This document shows, one piece after another, positions 8,471 to 18,712 of a DNA stretch of 34,633 nt. Every line of letters begins with the position of its first letter. The first letter of the stretch is position 1. Position numbers and translations under genes: made by a program. Origin of the DNA: Candidatus Limivicinus faecipullorum (lineage in GTDB: Bacteria > Bacillota > Clostridia > Oscillospirales > Oscillospiraceae); the NCBI GenBank assembly GCA_018711755.1, contig DVHY01000137.1, forward strand, positions 1-34,633, in the 5' to 3' direction. Under the pieces are notes generated by a model. It was not told where the DNA came from, ran no database searches, and worked only from the letters and a program-made list of their open reading frames with translations.

Positions 8471-8956
8471 TTATTCCGCGCTCTCCAGGCGGCGGGATAT
8501 GTAGTCCTCCACTTCTCCTACTTCCAGGCCCAGGGCGGTGGCCAGCTCCCCGTGGAGCATGTCCCTAGCCCGCTTCATTATGGCCTCGGCCCGGCTGCTC
8601 TTGGTCTTGCGCTGGGACATCCTGCTGCTCAGGCCCTTGACTATGCTCACCAGAGCCTCGCAGCTGTGCTGCTTGAAAAGCTCCTTATAAAAGGCGTCCA
8701 CATGGTTGAAGCGGTTGTCGCTGCATATAGCCGGCTGGATATCGGGTATGCTGTCGATAAAAGCCTCCGCCGCCGCCCGGCTCATCACCGGGCGCATAAA
8801 AGCCTTGGTATCTACCGGGGCAAAGTAGGTGCCGCTGCCTATCAGGGGCCTGAGATAGTAATACAGTTTCCCGTCCCCCGACTCCAGGGGCGCTATCTTC
8901 TCTACGGTGCAGACGCCGTTTTCCCCGTATATTATTTTTTCTCCTATCTCATACAT
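8471..8956 (-). CDS. CarD/CdnL-family RNA polymerase-binding regulator
   Basis: MYEIGEKIIYGENGVCTVEKIAPL...YYYLRPLIGSGTYFAPVDT typical of the CarD_CdnL_TRCF domain. Confidence 0.9.
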   Translation of the reverse strand: MYEIGEKIIYGENGVCTVEKIAPLESGDGKLYYYLRPLIGSGTYFAPVDTKAFMRPVMSRAAAEAFIDSIPDIQPAICSDNRFNHVDAFYKELFKQHSCEALVSIVKGLSSRMSQRKTKSSRAEAIMKRARDMLHGELATALGLEVGEVEDYISRRLESAE

Positions 8957-9093
8957 TATAAAATACCCCTATGTTAATTCTCATGTCTATATATTACAAC
9001 AAACCGGGAGAAATTTCCAACATTATTTTCAATTTATTAAAGATTTTTCCCGGTATTCTGATAACATTAACTTTTAAAAAATGCTTTGCCTTG

Positions 9094-9122
9094 TTGTGCC
9101 CGGGGATTTTTGATGCTATAAT
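9094..9122 (+). promoter_or_regulatory. hemZ promoter candidate with extended -10
   Basis: TTGTGC-17-TATAAT, with TGC immediately before TATAAT. Confidence 0.6.
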
Positions 9123-9155
9123 TATGTCTACCCAATTTTTCTTGCAGAGGCCGAT

Positions 9156-10643
9156 ATGAAACTGTATTTCAGAGGACACGACTACAAATACGCCGCCGAG
9201 CAGATGCTGCTGACCATGTTCCCCCAGGAGCGGCCGGAGTATCCCCGGGGCGCGCCGGAGGGGGACCGGATGGAGCTGAGCCTCAGCTCCGGCGGGCGTT
9301 ACACCACCGCCCTCTGCTCCCTGTACCGGGGCGGGCAGCTGTACCGCAGCCGGGCGGCGGCGGAGATCCCGGCGGAGCTGGGAGACCTGGAGGCGGACAG
9401 GATACGCCAGAGGCTCATTAAAAACGCCATGTACCGCTCCGCATTGAAAAGCGGGGTGAAGAAGCCCGCCTGGGGCGCCCTCACCGGGGTGCGGCCGGGA
9501 AAGCTCCTGGAGGCCAAGCTCTCCTCCGGCATGGGAGAGGAACAGGCTCTGAGGCAGTTTGTCCGGGAATACGACGTGAGCCCGGAGCGCGCCGCCCTGT
9601 GTCTGGACACCAGCCGGGAGACCATGAAGGCCGCCGCCTCCCTGGGGCCCCGGGACGTCTGTCTCTATGTGGGCATACCCTTCTGCCCCACCCGCTGCGC
9701 CTATTGCAGCTTCGTGAGCCAGTCGGTGGAGAAGAGCATGAAGCTGATAGCTCCCTTCCACGCCGCTTTGCACAAGGAGCTGAAGGCCACGGCGGAGCAG
9801 CTGAGAGAGCTGGGGCTCACTCCCGTGTCCATATACATGGGGGGCGGCACCCCCACCACCCTCAGCGCCGGGCAGCTGGATGAGCTCTGCTCCTGGATAG
9901 AGGAGGAATTTGACCTGTCCTCCCTGCGGGAGTACACCGTGGAGGCCGGCAGGCCCGACACCATAACCCAGGAGAAGCTCCTGGTCCTGGGCCGCCACGG
10001 GGTGGACCGGCTCAGCGTCAATCCCCAGACTATGGAGGACTCCGTGCTGGAGCTCATAGGCCGCAGGCACACGGCGGCGGACATAATCAAAGCCCTGGAG
10101 CTGGTGCGCTCCTCAGGCGGCTTTGCCGTGAACATGGACCTTATAGCCGGCCTGCCCGGGGACAGCGTCCCCGGCTTTCAAAGCAGCCTGGAAAAGCTGC
10201 TCTCCCTGGAGCCGGAGAATATCACGGTGCATACCCTGTCTCTCAAAAAAGGCTCCCGCATCACCCTGGAGGGCAGCCCCCTGCCCTCGGCGGAGGAGGT
10301 CTCCGCCATGCTGGACTATGCCGGAGAGCGGCTGAGAGCCCGGGCTTACAGCCCCTATTACCTGTACCGGCAGAAGTTCATGTCCGGGGGCTTCGAGAAC
10401 CTGGGCTGGGCCAAGCCCGGATATGTGAATCTGTACAACATCTGTATAATGGAGGAGCTGTGCAGCATCATCGCCCTGGGAGGCGGCGGCTCCACCAAGC
10501 TGATACGCCCGGACCAGGGGCGGAACATACGCCTCATGGCCCCGAAATATCCGCTGGAATATATAGAGAATATAGACAAGACCTGCGGAGATAAAATTAA
10601 AATAGCCGAATTTTACAGGGAATTTCTACTTCGGGAGGACTGA
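9156..10643 (+). CDS. hemZ: HemZ-type oxygen-independent coproporphyrinogen III dehydrogenase (radical SAM)
   Basis: MKLYFRGHDYKYAAEQMLLTMFP N-terminus; radical SAM CPTRCAYCSF; GGGTPTTL; family-typical C-terminus NLGWAKPGYVNLYNICIMEELCSIIALGGGGSTK. Confidence 0.93.
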   Translation: MKLYFRGHDYKYAAEQMLLTMFPQERPEYPRGAPEGDRMELSLSSGGRYTTALCSLYRGGQLYRSRAAAEIPAELGDLEADRIRQRLIKNAMYRSALKSGVKKPAWGALTGVRPGKLLEAKLSSGMGEEQALRQFVREYDVSPERAALCLDTSRETMKAAASLGPRDVCLYVGIPFCPTRCAYCSFVSQSVEKSMKLIAPFHAALHKELKATAEQLRELGLTPVSIYMGGGTPTTLSAGQLDELCSWIEEEFDLSSLREYTVEAGRPDTITQEKLLVLGRHGVDRLSVNPQTMEDSVLELIGRRHTAADIIKALELVRSSGGFAVNMDLIAGLPGDSVPGFQSSLEKLLSLEPENITVHTLSLKKGSRITLEGSPLPSAEEVSAMLDYAGERLRARAYSPYYLYRQKFMSGGFENLGWAKPGYVNLYNICIMEELCSIIALGGGGSTKLIRPDQGRNIRLMAPKYPLEYIENIDKTCGDKIKIAEFYREFLLRED

Positions 10644-10645
10644 TT

Positions 10646-11578
10646 ATGAAGTACCAGTTGGAAGACATCAACTTCAGGACCGTATCTGACCCTGCGGCCT
10701 TTATGGCCGAGAGCGACGAGGCCTACCGGCACAAGGTGAAGCAGGCGGCAGACCTTATAGCGGCCAACAGGAAGCGCAGCCCCATCGTGCTGCTCTCCGG
10801 CCCCTCCGGCTCCGGCAAGACCACCACCTCCATGAAGATCGCCGAGGAGCTGAACCGCCGGGGAATAAACACCCACTATGTGGCTCTGGACGACTACTTC
10901 AAGACCATTGACGAGAACAGCCCCCGCACCGCCGACGGACAGCTGGACCTGGAGTCGCCTCTGTGTGTGGATATGGAGCTGCTCAACCGGCACTTCGAGA
11001 TGCTCAGCCGGGGAGAACGGGTGTTCATCCCCAAGTACGAGTTCTCCCGGCGCATGCGTGTCCAGGAGCCCTCCAAGTCCATAAAGCTGAAAGGGGACGA
11101 GGTGGTCATCTTCGAGGGCATCCACGCCCTCAACAGCAGCATCACCGATGTACACCCGGAGGCCTTCAAGCTGTATATCTCCGCCCGCAGCGACGTGGAG
11201 TTCCAGGGGCAGATAGTCTTCAAGCGCACCTGGTTCCGCCTGGTGCGCCGCCTGGTGCGGGATTACAATTTCCGGGGCTCCGATGCGGCGGAGACCATGA
11301 GCATGTGGGCCAATGTCCGCCACGGTGAAAAGCTGTATATCTCCCCCTTCAAGGACAAGGCGGACTTCCAGTTCGACACCGCCGCCCCCTATGAGCCCGC
11401 AGTATTCAACCGCACCGCCACGGAGCTTTTCAAGTCCGTGCCTGAGGGCATAGAACGCTTCGAGGAGCTGAGGGCCGTGCTTCCCGCCTTGCAGCTCTTC
11501 GGGGAGATAGACGAAAGCCTGGTGGCCCCCGACGCCCTCATCCGGGAGTTCATCGGCGGCGGCATATACGAGTACTGA
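10646..11578 (+). CDS. Uridine kinase-like nucleoside kinase
   Basis: P-loop GPSGSGKTTTS; VALDDYFKTIDENSPRTADGQLDLESP; VVIFEGIHALNSSI. Confidence 0.88.
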   Translation: MKYQLEDINFRTVSDPAAFMAESDEAYRHKVKQAADLIAANRKRSPIVLLSGPSGSGKTTTSMKIAEELNRRGINTHYVALDDYFKTIDENSPRTADGQLDLESPLCVDMELLNRHFEMLSRGERVFIPKYEFSRRMRVQEPSKSIKLKGDEVVIFEGIHALNSSITDVHPEAFKLYISARSDVEFQGQIVFKRTWFRLVRRLVRDYNFRGSDAAETMSMWANVRHGEKLYISPFKDKADFQFDTAAPYEPAVFNRTATELFKSVPEGIERFEELRAVLPALQLFGEIDESLVAPDALIREFIGGGIYEY

Positions 11579-11605
11579 GAGCTTTTATTCGGAGGAGGGT
11601 TTACG

Positions 11606-11896
11606 GTGAAGGATTTTCTCACGACCCTGGCAATATGGATAGTCATAATGTTCGTCGGGCTGTTCTTCTTCGGGAATTTTTTCCTCTCCGGGCGGCACAT
11701 CTACGGCGCCACCCTGGTATTCTCTTTTGTCCCGGCTATCATCACCTACATCTTCTGCCGCCAGTCCGAGGAGCTGGATGCTCTCCGGGAACGGGTGAAA
11801 AAGCTGGAAGAAGCATTCTCCCAGGAAAAGGAGGCCGGTGCTGAGCCCGGCGGCCAGGAGGCGAAGCAGCCGGAGGCCGGGGCAGAAAAGCCCTGA
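11606..11896 (+). CDS. Small membrane protein (two hydrophobic segments plus charged C-terminal tail)
   Basis: 96-aa ORF; GTG start after ggagga; hydrophobic FLTTLAIWIVIMFVGLFFFGNFF and IYGATLVFSFVPAIITYIF, then coiled-coil-like charged tail. Confidence 0.6.
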   Translation: MKDFLTTLAIWIVIMFVGLFFFGNFFLSGRHIYGATLVFSFVPAIITYIFCRQSEELDALRERVKKLEEAFSQEKEAGAEPGGQEAKQPEAGAEKP

Positions 11897-12050
11897 GCTT
11901 GTGGTAATATCTGGTTTGACAGGCAGCCATACTCTGTGGTATCTTTATAATGTATAAATATATGTTTTCGACTGGATGCCGGGTTCTTTCCGCAGCCGTC
12001 AAAGATCCGGAAACAATCTGGAAAAGGAACCTCGGTAAAGGAGAAGAGGC

Positions 12051-14357
12051 ATGAAAAAGAAAATTATAGCCATGACCCTGTACATAGCCCTGCTGCTGAC
12101 TTCCCTCATCCCCGTCACTGCTCTGGCAGTGGGAGATGAGGGGGATGGCACGGGCCCCTCAGTCCGCTCCGCCACAGAATTGAGCATTAGCGGCGTATCC
12201 CTGGCCCCCAAGACCTATGACGGCAAGACCGACGGCACGGTGGAAAGCGTGAGCTTCTCCAGCACAGACGATTCTGTAACAGCTCCCACCCTCACGCCGG
12301 GCGTTGACTACACCGCCACGGTGGAATATGACAGCGCCAATGCGGGCGATAACAGGACTGCCACCGTCACCGTGATGCTGAAAAACCCCAACTATACCTT
12401 TAGTAATGGCAGTACGACTACATATATACAGAAAAATCAGACGATAAGCCACTTGCCTGTGGCACTGGATTGGGGAAGCACCAGCTTCTTCTATGACGGC
12501 ACGGAGAAGAGCGTCTTCGCCGCCATCACCAACTTGGTGGGTGACGACCAGGTCAGCCTGATTTACGGCGGCACCACCAGCGCCACCGAAGCAAGGGCGG
12601 ATAATTACACCGCCAGCGTCACCGATCTGGAGGGCGCCGACGCCGGCAATTACACTCTGACCGGCGTGACCAACCTAAGCCAGGAATGGAGCATCAAAAT
12701 TGATATCAGCTCTTTTACTGTCTCTTGCGATTTAACGTCATCCCCTCTTACTTATACCGGCCAAAGTTGCGAACCCGACTCCTACTTGATCACTGTTTAC
12801 GATTCTTCTTCAAATTCTCTGAATCCCGACACGGACTACACACTGAGTTACGCGAATAATGTCAATGCAGGTGATGATGCCAAAGTCATTGTCACCGGCA
12901 CAGGCAAGTACGCCGGCATAGCCGAGGGATTCTTTACAATTCTTCCCGCCAAGCTGAGCATCGGAGATGTGACCCTGGCCACCAAGACCTATGACGGCAA
13001 GACCGGCGGCACGGTCACCGACGTGAGCTTTACTGGAGTGCCACCAGAGCAGACCCTCAAGCTGGGCGTTGACTACACCGCCACGGTGGAGTATGACAGC
13101 GCCGATGCGGGAGATGGCAAAACCGCCACCGTCACCGTGACGCTGAAAAACTCCAACTACAGCCTGAAGGTAAACACCTTTACTCTCCCAAACCAGACCA
13201 TAGAGAAAGCCGACTATGAGGGCAATAAAACTGCCGACGGCTATATCGTGGCGGACAGCAGCCTTCATTCCGTCAAGCTGCCAGACATCCCCGAGGGGGC
13301 CAGCTACGGCAAGCCCGAATATTCCGGCGGCGACGATGCCGTGACCAGTTTGAGCATTACGGACGGCATACTGCACTACAGCGGCGGCAGCATTACGTCA
13401 GGCAGCAAATACACCGTCACTGTGCCGGTGGCTGGCGGCAACAATTATGAAGACTATGATATCACCGTCAGCCTCACCGGCAGCGACAATGTGGTGCTCA
13501 GCGGAGAGCCCACTCTGAGCAGCGACACCATCACCTACGGACAGAAGCTGAGCGACATCACCCTCTCCGGCTCCATGTATGCGGGAGCCACCCAGGTGAG
13601 CGGCGTCTTTACCTGGAACGCCCCCAATACCATGCCGGGAGCGGGAACTTATCCGGCCCAGTGGACATTCACTTCCAATGAAGGCACTGCCACGGACAGC
13701 ACCCAAATCACCGTTAAGCAGCGGCCCGTGGAGCTGGATTGGGGAACCACCGTCTTCACCTATGACGGCGAACCCCATTCCGTATCCGCCACTATCAGCA
13801 ATGTGGTGGGGAACGACGATGTGCAGCCGGTCTACGGCGGGACCACCAGCGCCACTGACATAGAGACCTATACCGCCACTGTCACCGGCCTCAATGGCAC
13901 CAACGCCGGCAATTACACTTTGGTGGGAGTGAGCAACGTCAGCCAGGAATGGAGTATCAAGTCCCCCGTTACCCTGGTCAGCAGCGTGACCATGAGCCGC
14001 AGCAGCCTGCGTATATACGAGGGCAAGAGCTACAGCCTCAGCGCTGCGGTCTCTCCGGCAGATGCCACGGACAAGAGCCTGTACTGGGGCAGCAGTAACC
14101 CGGATATAGCCACTGTGGACCAGAACGGTAAGGTCACCGGCAAGGCCCCCGGCGTCTGCACCATATTCGCCCAGGCTCAGGACGGCAGCAAGGTATTTGC
14201 CGCCTGCTCCGTGCGGGTGCTGCACTGGTACCCCGGCGCCACACCCATCACTGGGGACAGCTCCCACCTGGGGCTGTGGATAGGTGTGCTGGCGGTGAGC
14301 GCCTGCGCAATAGGTGCAGCAGCCTTTATCCTGATAAAGAAGCGGAAGAGCAAATAA
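12051..14357 (+). CDS. Secreted, probably cell-wall-anchored protein with YDG/MBG-like repeats, a BIG_2 domain and sortase-like C-terminus
   Basis: Signal peptide MKKKIIAMTLYIALLLTSLIPVTALA; repeated KTYDGKT..VDYTATVEYDSA and LDWG..FxYDG units; BIG2 VTLVSSVTMSRSSLRIYEGKSYSLSAAVSPADATDKSLYWGSSNPDIATVDQNGKVTGKAPG; TPITGDSS, TM segment and KKRKSK tail. Confidence 0.9.
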   Translation: MKKKIIAMTLYIALLLTSLIPVTALAVGDEGDGTGPSVRSATELSISGVSLAPKTYDGKTDGTVESVSFSSTDDSVTAPTLTPGVDYTATVEYDSANAGDNRTATVTVMLKNPNYTFSNGSTTTYIQKNQTISHLPVALDWGSTSFFYDGTEKSVFAAITNLVGDDQVSLIYGGTTSATEARADNYTASVTDLEGADAGNYTLTGVTNLSQEWSIKIDISSFTVSCDLTSSPLTYTGQSCEPDSYLITVYDSSSNSLNPDTDYTLSYANNVNAGDDAKVIVTGTGKYAGIAEGFFTILPAKLSIGDVTLATKTYDGKTGGTVTDVSFTGVPPEQTLKLGVDYTATVEYDSADAGDGKTATVTVTLKNSNYSLKVNTFTLPNQTIEKADYEGNKTADGYIVADSSLHSVKLPDIPEGASYGKPEYSGGDDAVTSLSITDGILHYSGGSITSGSKYTVTVPVAGGNNYEDYDITVSLTGSDNVVLSGEPTLSSDTITYGQKLSDITLSGSMYAGATQVSGVFTWNAPNTMPGAGTYPAQWTFTSNEGTATDSTQITVKQRPVELDWGTTVFTYDGEPHSVSATISNVVGNDDVQPVYGGTTSATDIETYTATVTGLNGTNAGNYTLVGVSNVSQEWSIKSPVTLVSSVTMSRSSLRIYEGKSYSLSAAVSPADATDKSLYWGSSNPDIATVDQNGKVTGKAPGVCTIFAQAQDGSKVFAACSVRVLHWYPGATPITGDSSHLGLWIGVLAVSACAIGAAAFILIKKRKSK
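12180..12401 (+). repeat. Intragenic repeat unit A1
   Basis: LSISGVSLAPKTYDGKTDGT...GVDYTATVEYDSANAGDNRTATVTVMLKNPNYTF; paired with 12954-13166. Confidence 0.85.
12453..12698 (+). repeat. Intragenic repeat unit B1
   Basis: LPVALDWGSTSFFYDGTEKSVFAAITNLVGDDQVSLIYGGTTSATE...AGNYTLTGVTNLSQEWSIK; paired with 13722-13961. Confidence 0.85.
12954..13166 (+). repeat. Intragenic repeat unit A2
   Basis: LSIGDVTLATKTYDGKTGGT...GVDYTATVEYDSADAGDGKTATVTVTLKNSNYSL; near-identical DNA stretch to A1. Confidence 0.85.
13722..13961 (+). repeat. Intragenic repeat unit B2
   Basis: RPVELDWGTTVFTYDGEPHSVSATISNVVGNDDVQPVYGGTTSATD...AGNYTLVGVSNVSQEWSIK; paired with B1. Confidence 0.85.
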
Positions 14358-14381
14358 AGGATAAATAATTATTAAATCCTG

Positions 14382-14413
14382 AAGGCTGCCCGCAGGAAAC
14401 TGCTGGCAGCCTT
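14382..14413 (+). terminator. Stem-loop / weak terminator after the surface protein gene
   Basis: aaggctgcc...ggcagcctt followed by t. Confidence 0.6.
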
Positions 14414-14456
14414 TACCATGTCTGTCCATTCTTCACTCCTCACTCTTCACTGGAAT

Positions 14457-14491
14457 AAAAATCCCTCAGGCCGACGGCCTGAGGGATTTTT
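14457..14491 (+). terminator. Strong bidirectional intrinsic terminator (end of V-ATPase operon on the minus strand)
   Basis: aaaaatccctcaggcc-gac-ggcctgagggattttt. Confidence 0.9.
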
Positions 14492-14508
14492 ATTGCTTAT
14501 TTGGCGTT

Positions 14509-15159
14509 TTACTTGAAGTTATGGGCATCCTGAAGCACCATTTCCTTGACCTTCAGCAGACGCACCTTGGTGGAGTTCTCGTTCTCCTCCAGCTTCATGG
14601 CGATATACTTTATGTTCTCCTCCAGTTCAGGTATCATCACGTACTCCAGCGCGTTGACCCGGCGGCGGGTCTTTTCTATCTCCTCCGCCAGCAGCTGCAT
14701 GGTCTTTTCCACCTGAGCCAGCTCCAGCATGTCCTGGAACACTCTGGCCATTTTATCCAAAGCGTCGTCCAGCTCGCCGGAGGTCTGGGCGAAACCGTAG
14801 GGGTATATCTCGGATGGGTCGTTGTTCTTGGTCCGGAAACTGTAGAGCGGCACATTGACGCTCATCACGTTCTTGTACTTCAAGCCCAGCTCAACACTCT
14901 GCCTGGGGTAGAGCAGCGCCTGCTCCAGCATTTCGGGGGACATGATGGCGCTGGCCACCTGCAATGAGGCAAAGGCCCCTGTCAGCCCCTCCTCCACCTT
15001 GGTACGCAGCTCCTTGTTGAGCTTCACCACATCCATGAACTGGCGCATCAGCTCGTCCCGCTTGTCTTTCAGGAGCTTGTGGCCCCGGCGGGCGGTCTTT
15101 AGTCTGCCCTTGAGCTGTTTGAGCACCATTCTGGTGGGGGTTATCGCAGTGCCTGCCAA
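14509..15159 (-). CDS. ntpD: V-type ATP synthase subunit D
   Basis: ITPTRMVLKQLKGRLKTARRGHKLLKDKRDELMRQFM; RRVNALEYVMIPELEENIKYIAMKLEENENSTKVRLLKVKEM. Confidence 0.95.
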   Translation of the reverse strand: MAGTAITPTRMVLKQLKGRLKTARRGHKLLKDKRDELMRQFMDVVKLNKELRTKVEEGLTGAFASLQVASAIMSPEMLEQALLYPRQSVELGLKYKNVMSVNVPLYSFRTKNNDPSEIYPYGFAQTSGELDDALDKMARVFQDMLELAQVEKTMQLLAEEIEKTRRRVNALEYVMIPELEENIKYIAMKLEENENSTKVRLLKVKEMVLQDAHNFK

Positions 15160-15211
15160 AAAGCATCACCTCCGTTTAGAATAATTAGAAGTCCTACTTT
15201 CCGGGCAGGTC

Positions 15212-16585
15212 TCATTTCTTGGGCATGTACTTCTCTATCATCTCGGGCTTGACACGCTTCAGCTCACGGCGGGGCAGGATGCTCAGCAGCTCCCAGCCCA
15301 GATCCAGAGTCTCCTGAATGCTGCGGTTGGTGGTGTTGCCCTGGGATACGTAGCGCTTTTCAAACTCGTCGGCAAACTTGGCAAAGAGCTTGTCGTCCTC
15401 AGACAGGGCGGCCTCGCCCAGTATGGTCATAAGCTCCTTTGCGTCCTTGCCTCGGGAGTAGCCGGCAAAGAGCTGGTTCATGGTGCCGGCATGGTCCTCA
15501 CGGGTCTTGCCTTCGCCTATGCCCTTGTCCTTCAGACGGCTCAGAGAGGGCAGCACGTCCACAGGGGGAACTATGCCCTTGCGGTGCAGTTCACGGCTGA
15601 GGATTATCTGGCCCTCGGTGATGTAGCCGGTGAGGTCGGGGATGGGGTGGGTCTTGTCGTCCTCGGGCATGGTGAGGATGGGGATCATGGTGATGGAGCC
15701 CTTCTTGCCCTGGCGGCGTCCTGCCCGCTCGTACATAGTGGCAAGGTCAGTATACAGGTAGCCGGGATAGCCCCGGCGGCCGGGAACTTCCTTCTTTGCG
15801 GCGGAGACCTCGCGGAGGGCCTCGGCATAGTTGGTTATATCGGTGAGGATGACCAGCACCTGCATGCCCTTCTCAAAGGCCAGGTACTCGGCGGCGGTGA
15901 GGGCCACACGGGGGGTGGCTATACGCTCAACGGCGGGGTCGTTGGCCAGGTTGGAGAAGACCACGGTGCGGTCGATGGCGCCGGTGCGGCGGAAGTCGTT
16001 GATGAAGTACTCGGACTCCTCAAAGGTGATGCCTATGGCGGCAAACACCACGGCGAAGGTCTCGTCGTCCCCCAGGACTCTGGCCTGGCGGGCTATCTGG
16101 GCGGCCAGGGCGGCGTGGGGCAGACCGGAGCAGGAGAAGATGGGCAGCTTCTGGCCGCGGACCAGGGTGTTCAGGCCGTCAATGGTGGACACGCCGGTCT
16201 GTATGAACTCGGCGGGGTAGGCCCGGGCTGCCGGGTTCATGGGCAGGCCGTTGATGTCTATGTGAGCTTCGGCCAGGATATCCGGGCCGCCGTCTATGGG
16301 CTGGCCCATGCCGTTGAAAACACGGCCCAGCATGTCCTCGGAGACGGCCAGCTGCTGGGGATGGCCCAGGAAGCGGGCCTTGGACTGGGCAAGGTTGATG
16401 CCCTGGGCGGACTCAAAGAGCTGGACGACGGCTCTGTCGCCCTCAACTTCCAGCACCTTGCAGCGGCGGACCTCGCCGCTGGGAAGCTCTATCTCGCCCA
16501 GCTCGTCGTAGGTAACGCCTTCAACGTGCTCTACCACCATAAGGGGGCTGGCGATCTCTTTTATGGTCTTATACTCTTTTATCAT
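15212..16585 (-). CDS. ntpB: V-type ATP synthase subunit B
   Basis: [63 protein letters not shown] overlap with ntpA. Confidence 0.97.
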   Translation of the reverse strand: MIKEYKTIKEIASPLMVVEHVEGVTYDELGEIELPSGEVRRCKVLEVEGDRAVVQLFESAQGINLAQSKARFLGHPQQLAVSEDMLGRVFNGMGQPIDGGPDILAEAHIDINGLPMNPAARAYPAEFIQTGVSTIDGLNTLVRGQKLPIFSCSGLPHAALAAQIARQARVLGDDETFAVVFAAIGITFEESEYFINDFRRTGAIDRTVVFSNLANDPAVERIATPRVALTAAEYLAFEKGMQVLVILTDITNYAEALREVSAAKKEVPGRRGYPGYLYTDLATMYERAGRRQGKKGSITMIPILTMPEDDKTHPIPDLTGYITEGQIILSRELHRKGIVPPVDVLPSLSRLKDKGIGEGKTREDHAGTMNQLFAGYSRGKDAKELMTILGEAALSEDDKLFAKFADEFEKRYVSQGNTTNRSIQETLDLGWELLSILPRRELKRVKPEMIEKYMPKK

Positions 16586-18351
16586 GCTTCCTCACCTCCG
16601 GCGATCACTTTTGCTATCTCGTCCTTCATCTGCGCTTCGATGGCGTCGTAGTCGGCTGCGAAGCTGTCGGCGTCGGCCATCTTGGCCCGGCCGATCTTCT
16701 CTCTGGCGTCGATGGCAAAGAGGCCGTTCATGTCGGCGCCCTTGTCCAGAGCCTCCCGGCACAGCTCGTCGTATTTCAGGACGATATCCAGCAGGCGGAA
16801 CTGCTTGGCATAGGAGGAATAGGCGTCCTCATCCACGAAGGCGTTCTGCTGCAGGAAGTCCTCACGGATCATCTTGGCAGTCTCCATGGTGAGGCGGTCG
16901 GAAGCGGACAGGGCGTCCTGGCCCACCAGGCGGACGATCTCCTGCAGCTCGTTCTCCTCCTGGAGGATGTGCATGGCCTTGCTGCGGTTCGCCATATAGG
17001 TCTCGCCGAACTGCTGAGTGTACCAGCCCTCCAGGCTGTCCAGGTACAGGGAGTAGGAGGTGAGCCAGTTGATGGCAGGGAAGTGACGGGCATAGGCCAG
17101 GCTGGAGTCCAGAGCCCAGAAGACCTTGACTATACGCATGGTGGCCTGGGATACGGGCTCGGAGATATCGCCGCCGGGAGGCGACACGGCGCCGATGGCG
17201 GTGACGGAACCCCGGCGCTCCTCGCTGCCCATGCACTCCACAACGCCGGCCCGCTCATAGAACTGGGCCAGACGGGAGGCCAGGTAGGCGGGGTAGCCCT
17301 CTTCGCCGGGCATCTCTTCCAGACGGCCGGACATCTCACGCAGGGCCTCGGCCCAGCGGGAAGTGGAGTCGGCCAGGACGGCCACATCGTAGCCCATGTC
17401 ACGGAAGTACTCGGCTATGGTGATGCCGGTGTAGATGGAGGCCTCACGGGCCGCCACCGGCATATCGGAGGTGTTTGCTATAAGCACGGTGCGCTTCATC
17501 AGAGGCTCGCCGTTGCGGGGGTCTTTAAGTTCCGGGAACTCCATGAGCACGTCGGTCATCTCGTTGCCGCGCTCGCCGCAGCCTATATAGACGACTATGT
17601 CCACGTCGGACCACTTGGCCAGCTGGTGCTGCACCACGGTCTTGCCGGAGCCGAAAGGTCCGGGGACGGCGGCGGTGCCGCCCTTGGCGATGGGGAACAT
17701 GGTGTCGATTATACGCTGTCCGGAGTTCATGGGGCGGTTGGGGACGTATTTTTTCTGGTAGGGTCTTGCGATACGCACGGGCCAGCGCTGGATCATGGTG
17801 AGCTTGTGCTCTGCGCCCTTGGCGTCACGCACCACGGCTACCACGTCTTCCACCACGTGCTCGCCGCTCTCCACGCTCACTACCTGGCCGCTGATGCCGT
17901 TGGGGACCATGATCTTGTGGAGGATGGCGCTGGTCTCCTGGACGGTGCCCAGCACGTCGCCGGGGCCCACCTTGTCGCCGGGCTTTGCCACGGGGACGAA
18001 GTCCCATTTCTTCTCCCGGTTCAAAGCGGGCACGTCGATGCCTCTTGCAATGCAGTCCCCGGACAGGTCCCGCATCTCCGGCAGGGGGCGCTGGATGCCG
18101 TCGTAGATGTTGTCCAGCATGCCGGGGCCAAGCTCCACGGACATGGGCATGCCGGTGGTGACCACCTCGGCGCCGGGGCCAAGGCCGGAGGTCTCTTCAT
18201 AGACCTGGATGGAGGCCTGGTCGCCGGTCATATTAAGGATCTCGCCTATCAGCCGCTGAGAACCCACACGGACAACGTCGGAGACGTTGGCGTCCGCCAG
18301 GCCCTCGGCCACGACAAGCGGCCCTGATACTTTAGTAATAGTTCCGCTCAT
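16582..18351 (-). CDS. ntpA: V-type ATP synthase subunit A (catalytic)
   Basis: [31 protein letters not shown]-loop [17 protein letters not shown]; start moved to 18351. Confidence 0.97.
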   Translation of the reverse strand: MSGTITKVSGPLVVAEGLADANVSDVVRVGSQRLIGEILNMTGDQASIQVYEETSGLGPGAEVVTTGMPMSVELGPGMLDNIYDGIQRPLPEMRDLSGDCIARGIDVPALNREKKWDFVPVAKPGDKVGPGDVLGTVQETSAILHKIMVPNGISGQVVSVESGEHVVEDVVAVVRDAKGAEHKLTMIQRWPVRIARPYQKKYVPNRPMNSGQRIIDTMFPIAKGGTAAVPGPFGSGKTVVQHQLAKWSDVDIVVYIGCGERGNEMTDVLMEFPELKDPRNGEPLMKRTVLIANTSDMPVAAREASIYTGITIAEYFRDMGYDVAVLADSTSRWAEALREMSGRLEEMPGEEGYPAYLASRLAQFYERAGVVECMGSEERRGSVTAIGAVSPPGGDISEPVSQATMRIVKVFWALDSSLAYARHFPAINWLTSYSLYLDSLEGWYTQQFGETYMANRSKAMHILQEENELQEIVRLVGQDALSASDRLTMETAKMIREDFLQQNAFVDEDAYSSYAKQFRLLDIVLKYDELCREALDKGADMNGLFAIDAREKIGRAKMADADSFAADYDAIEAQMKDEIAKVIAGGEEA

Positions 18352-18391
18352 GTAACTACCTACCTTTTCAGAGTTTGATGGGCGGCGGGTC

Positions 18392-18712
18392 TCAGTCGCC
18401 CAGAATGTTGGTGCCCACGGCACGCTCGACAGCCGCCCTCAGGGCCGACTGTCCCAGACCTATGGAGCCCTCCCTGCCGGGGATGAGGATTATCGCCGGG
18501 GTGGGGCTGTCCTTGAATTTGTTTATCTCTGCGCTCAGCTCCGCTGCAAAGCCCTCTTCGATGTAGATGATGGCATACTCGCCGCTGCCCCGGGTCAGGC
18601 TCTTGAGCACCCGCCCGGCTTCCGCCGCGTCCGCCGCCGGATAGGTCTCCAGGCCCAGAGCCTTGAAGCCCATGACGGTGTCCCTGCCGCCGATGACTGC
18701 AATTTTAAGCAT
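18392..18712 (-). CDS. ntpG: V-type ATP synthase subunit F
   Basis: [25 protein letters not shown]...[14 protein letters not shown]...[32 protein letters not shown]. Confidence 0.93.
   Translation of the reverse strand: MLKIAVIGGRDTVMGFKALGLETYPAADAAEAGRVLKSLTRGSGEYAIIYIEEGFAAELSAEINKFKDSPTPAIILIPGREGSIGLGQSALRAAVERAVGTNILGD

Noticed and set aside
15491-18327. Long plus-strand ORFs (386 aa and 452 aa) opposite ntpB and ntpA
   Set aside because: Antisense frames of conserved V-ATPase genes; no RBS or domain signature.
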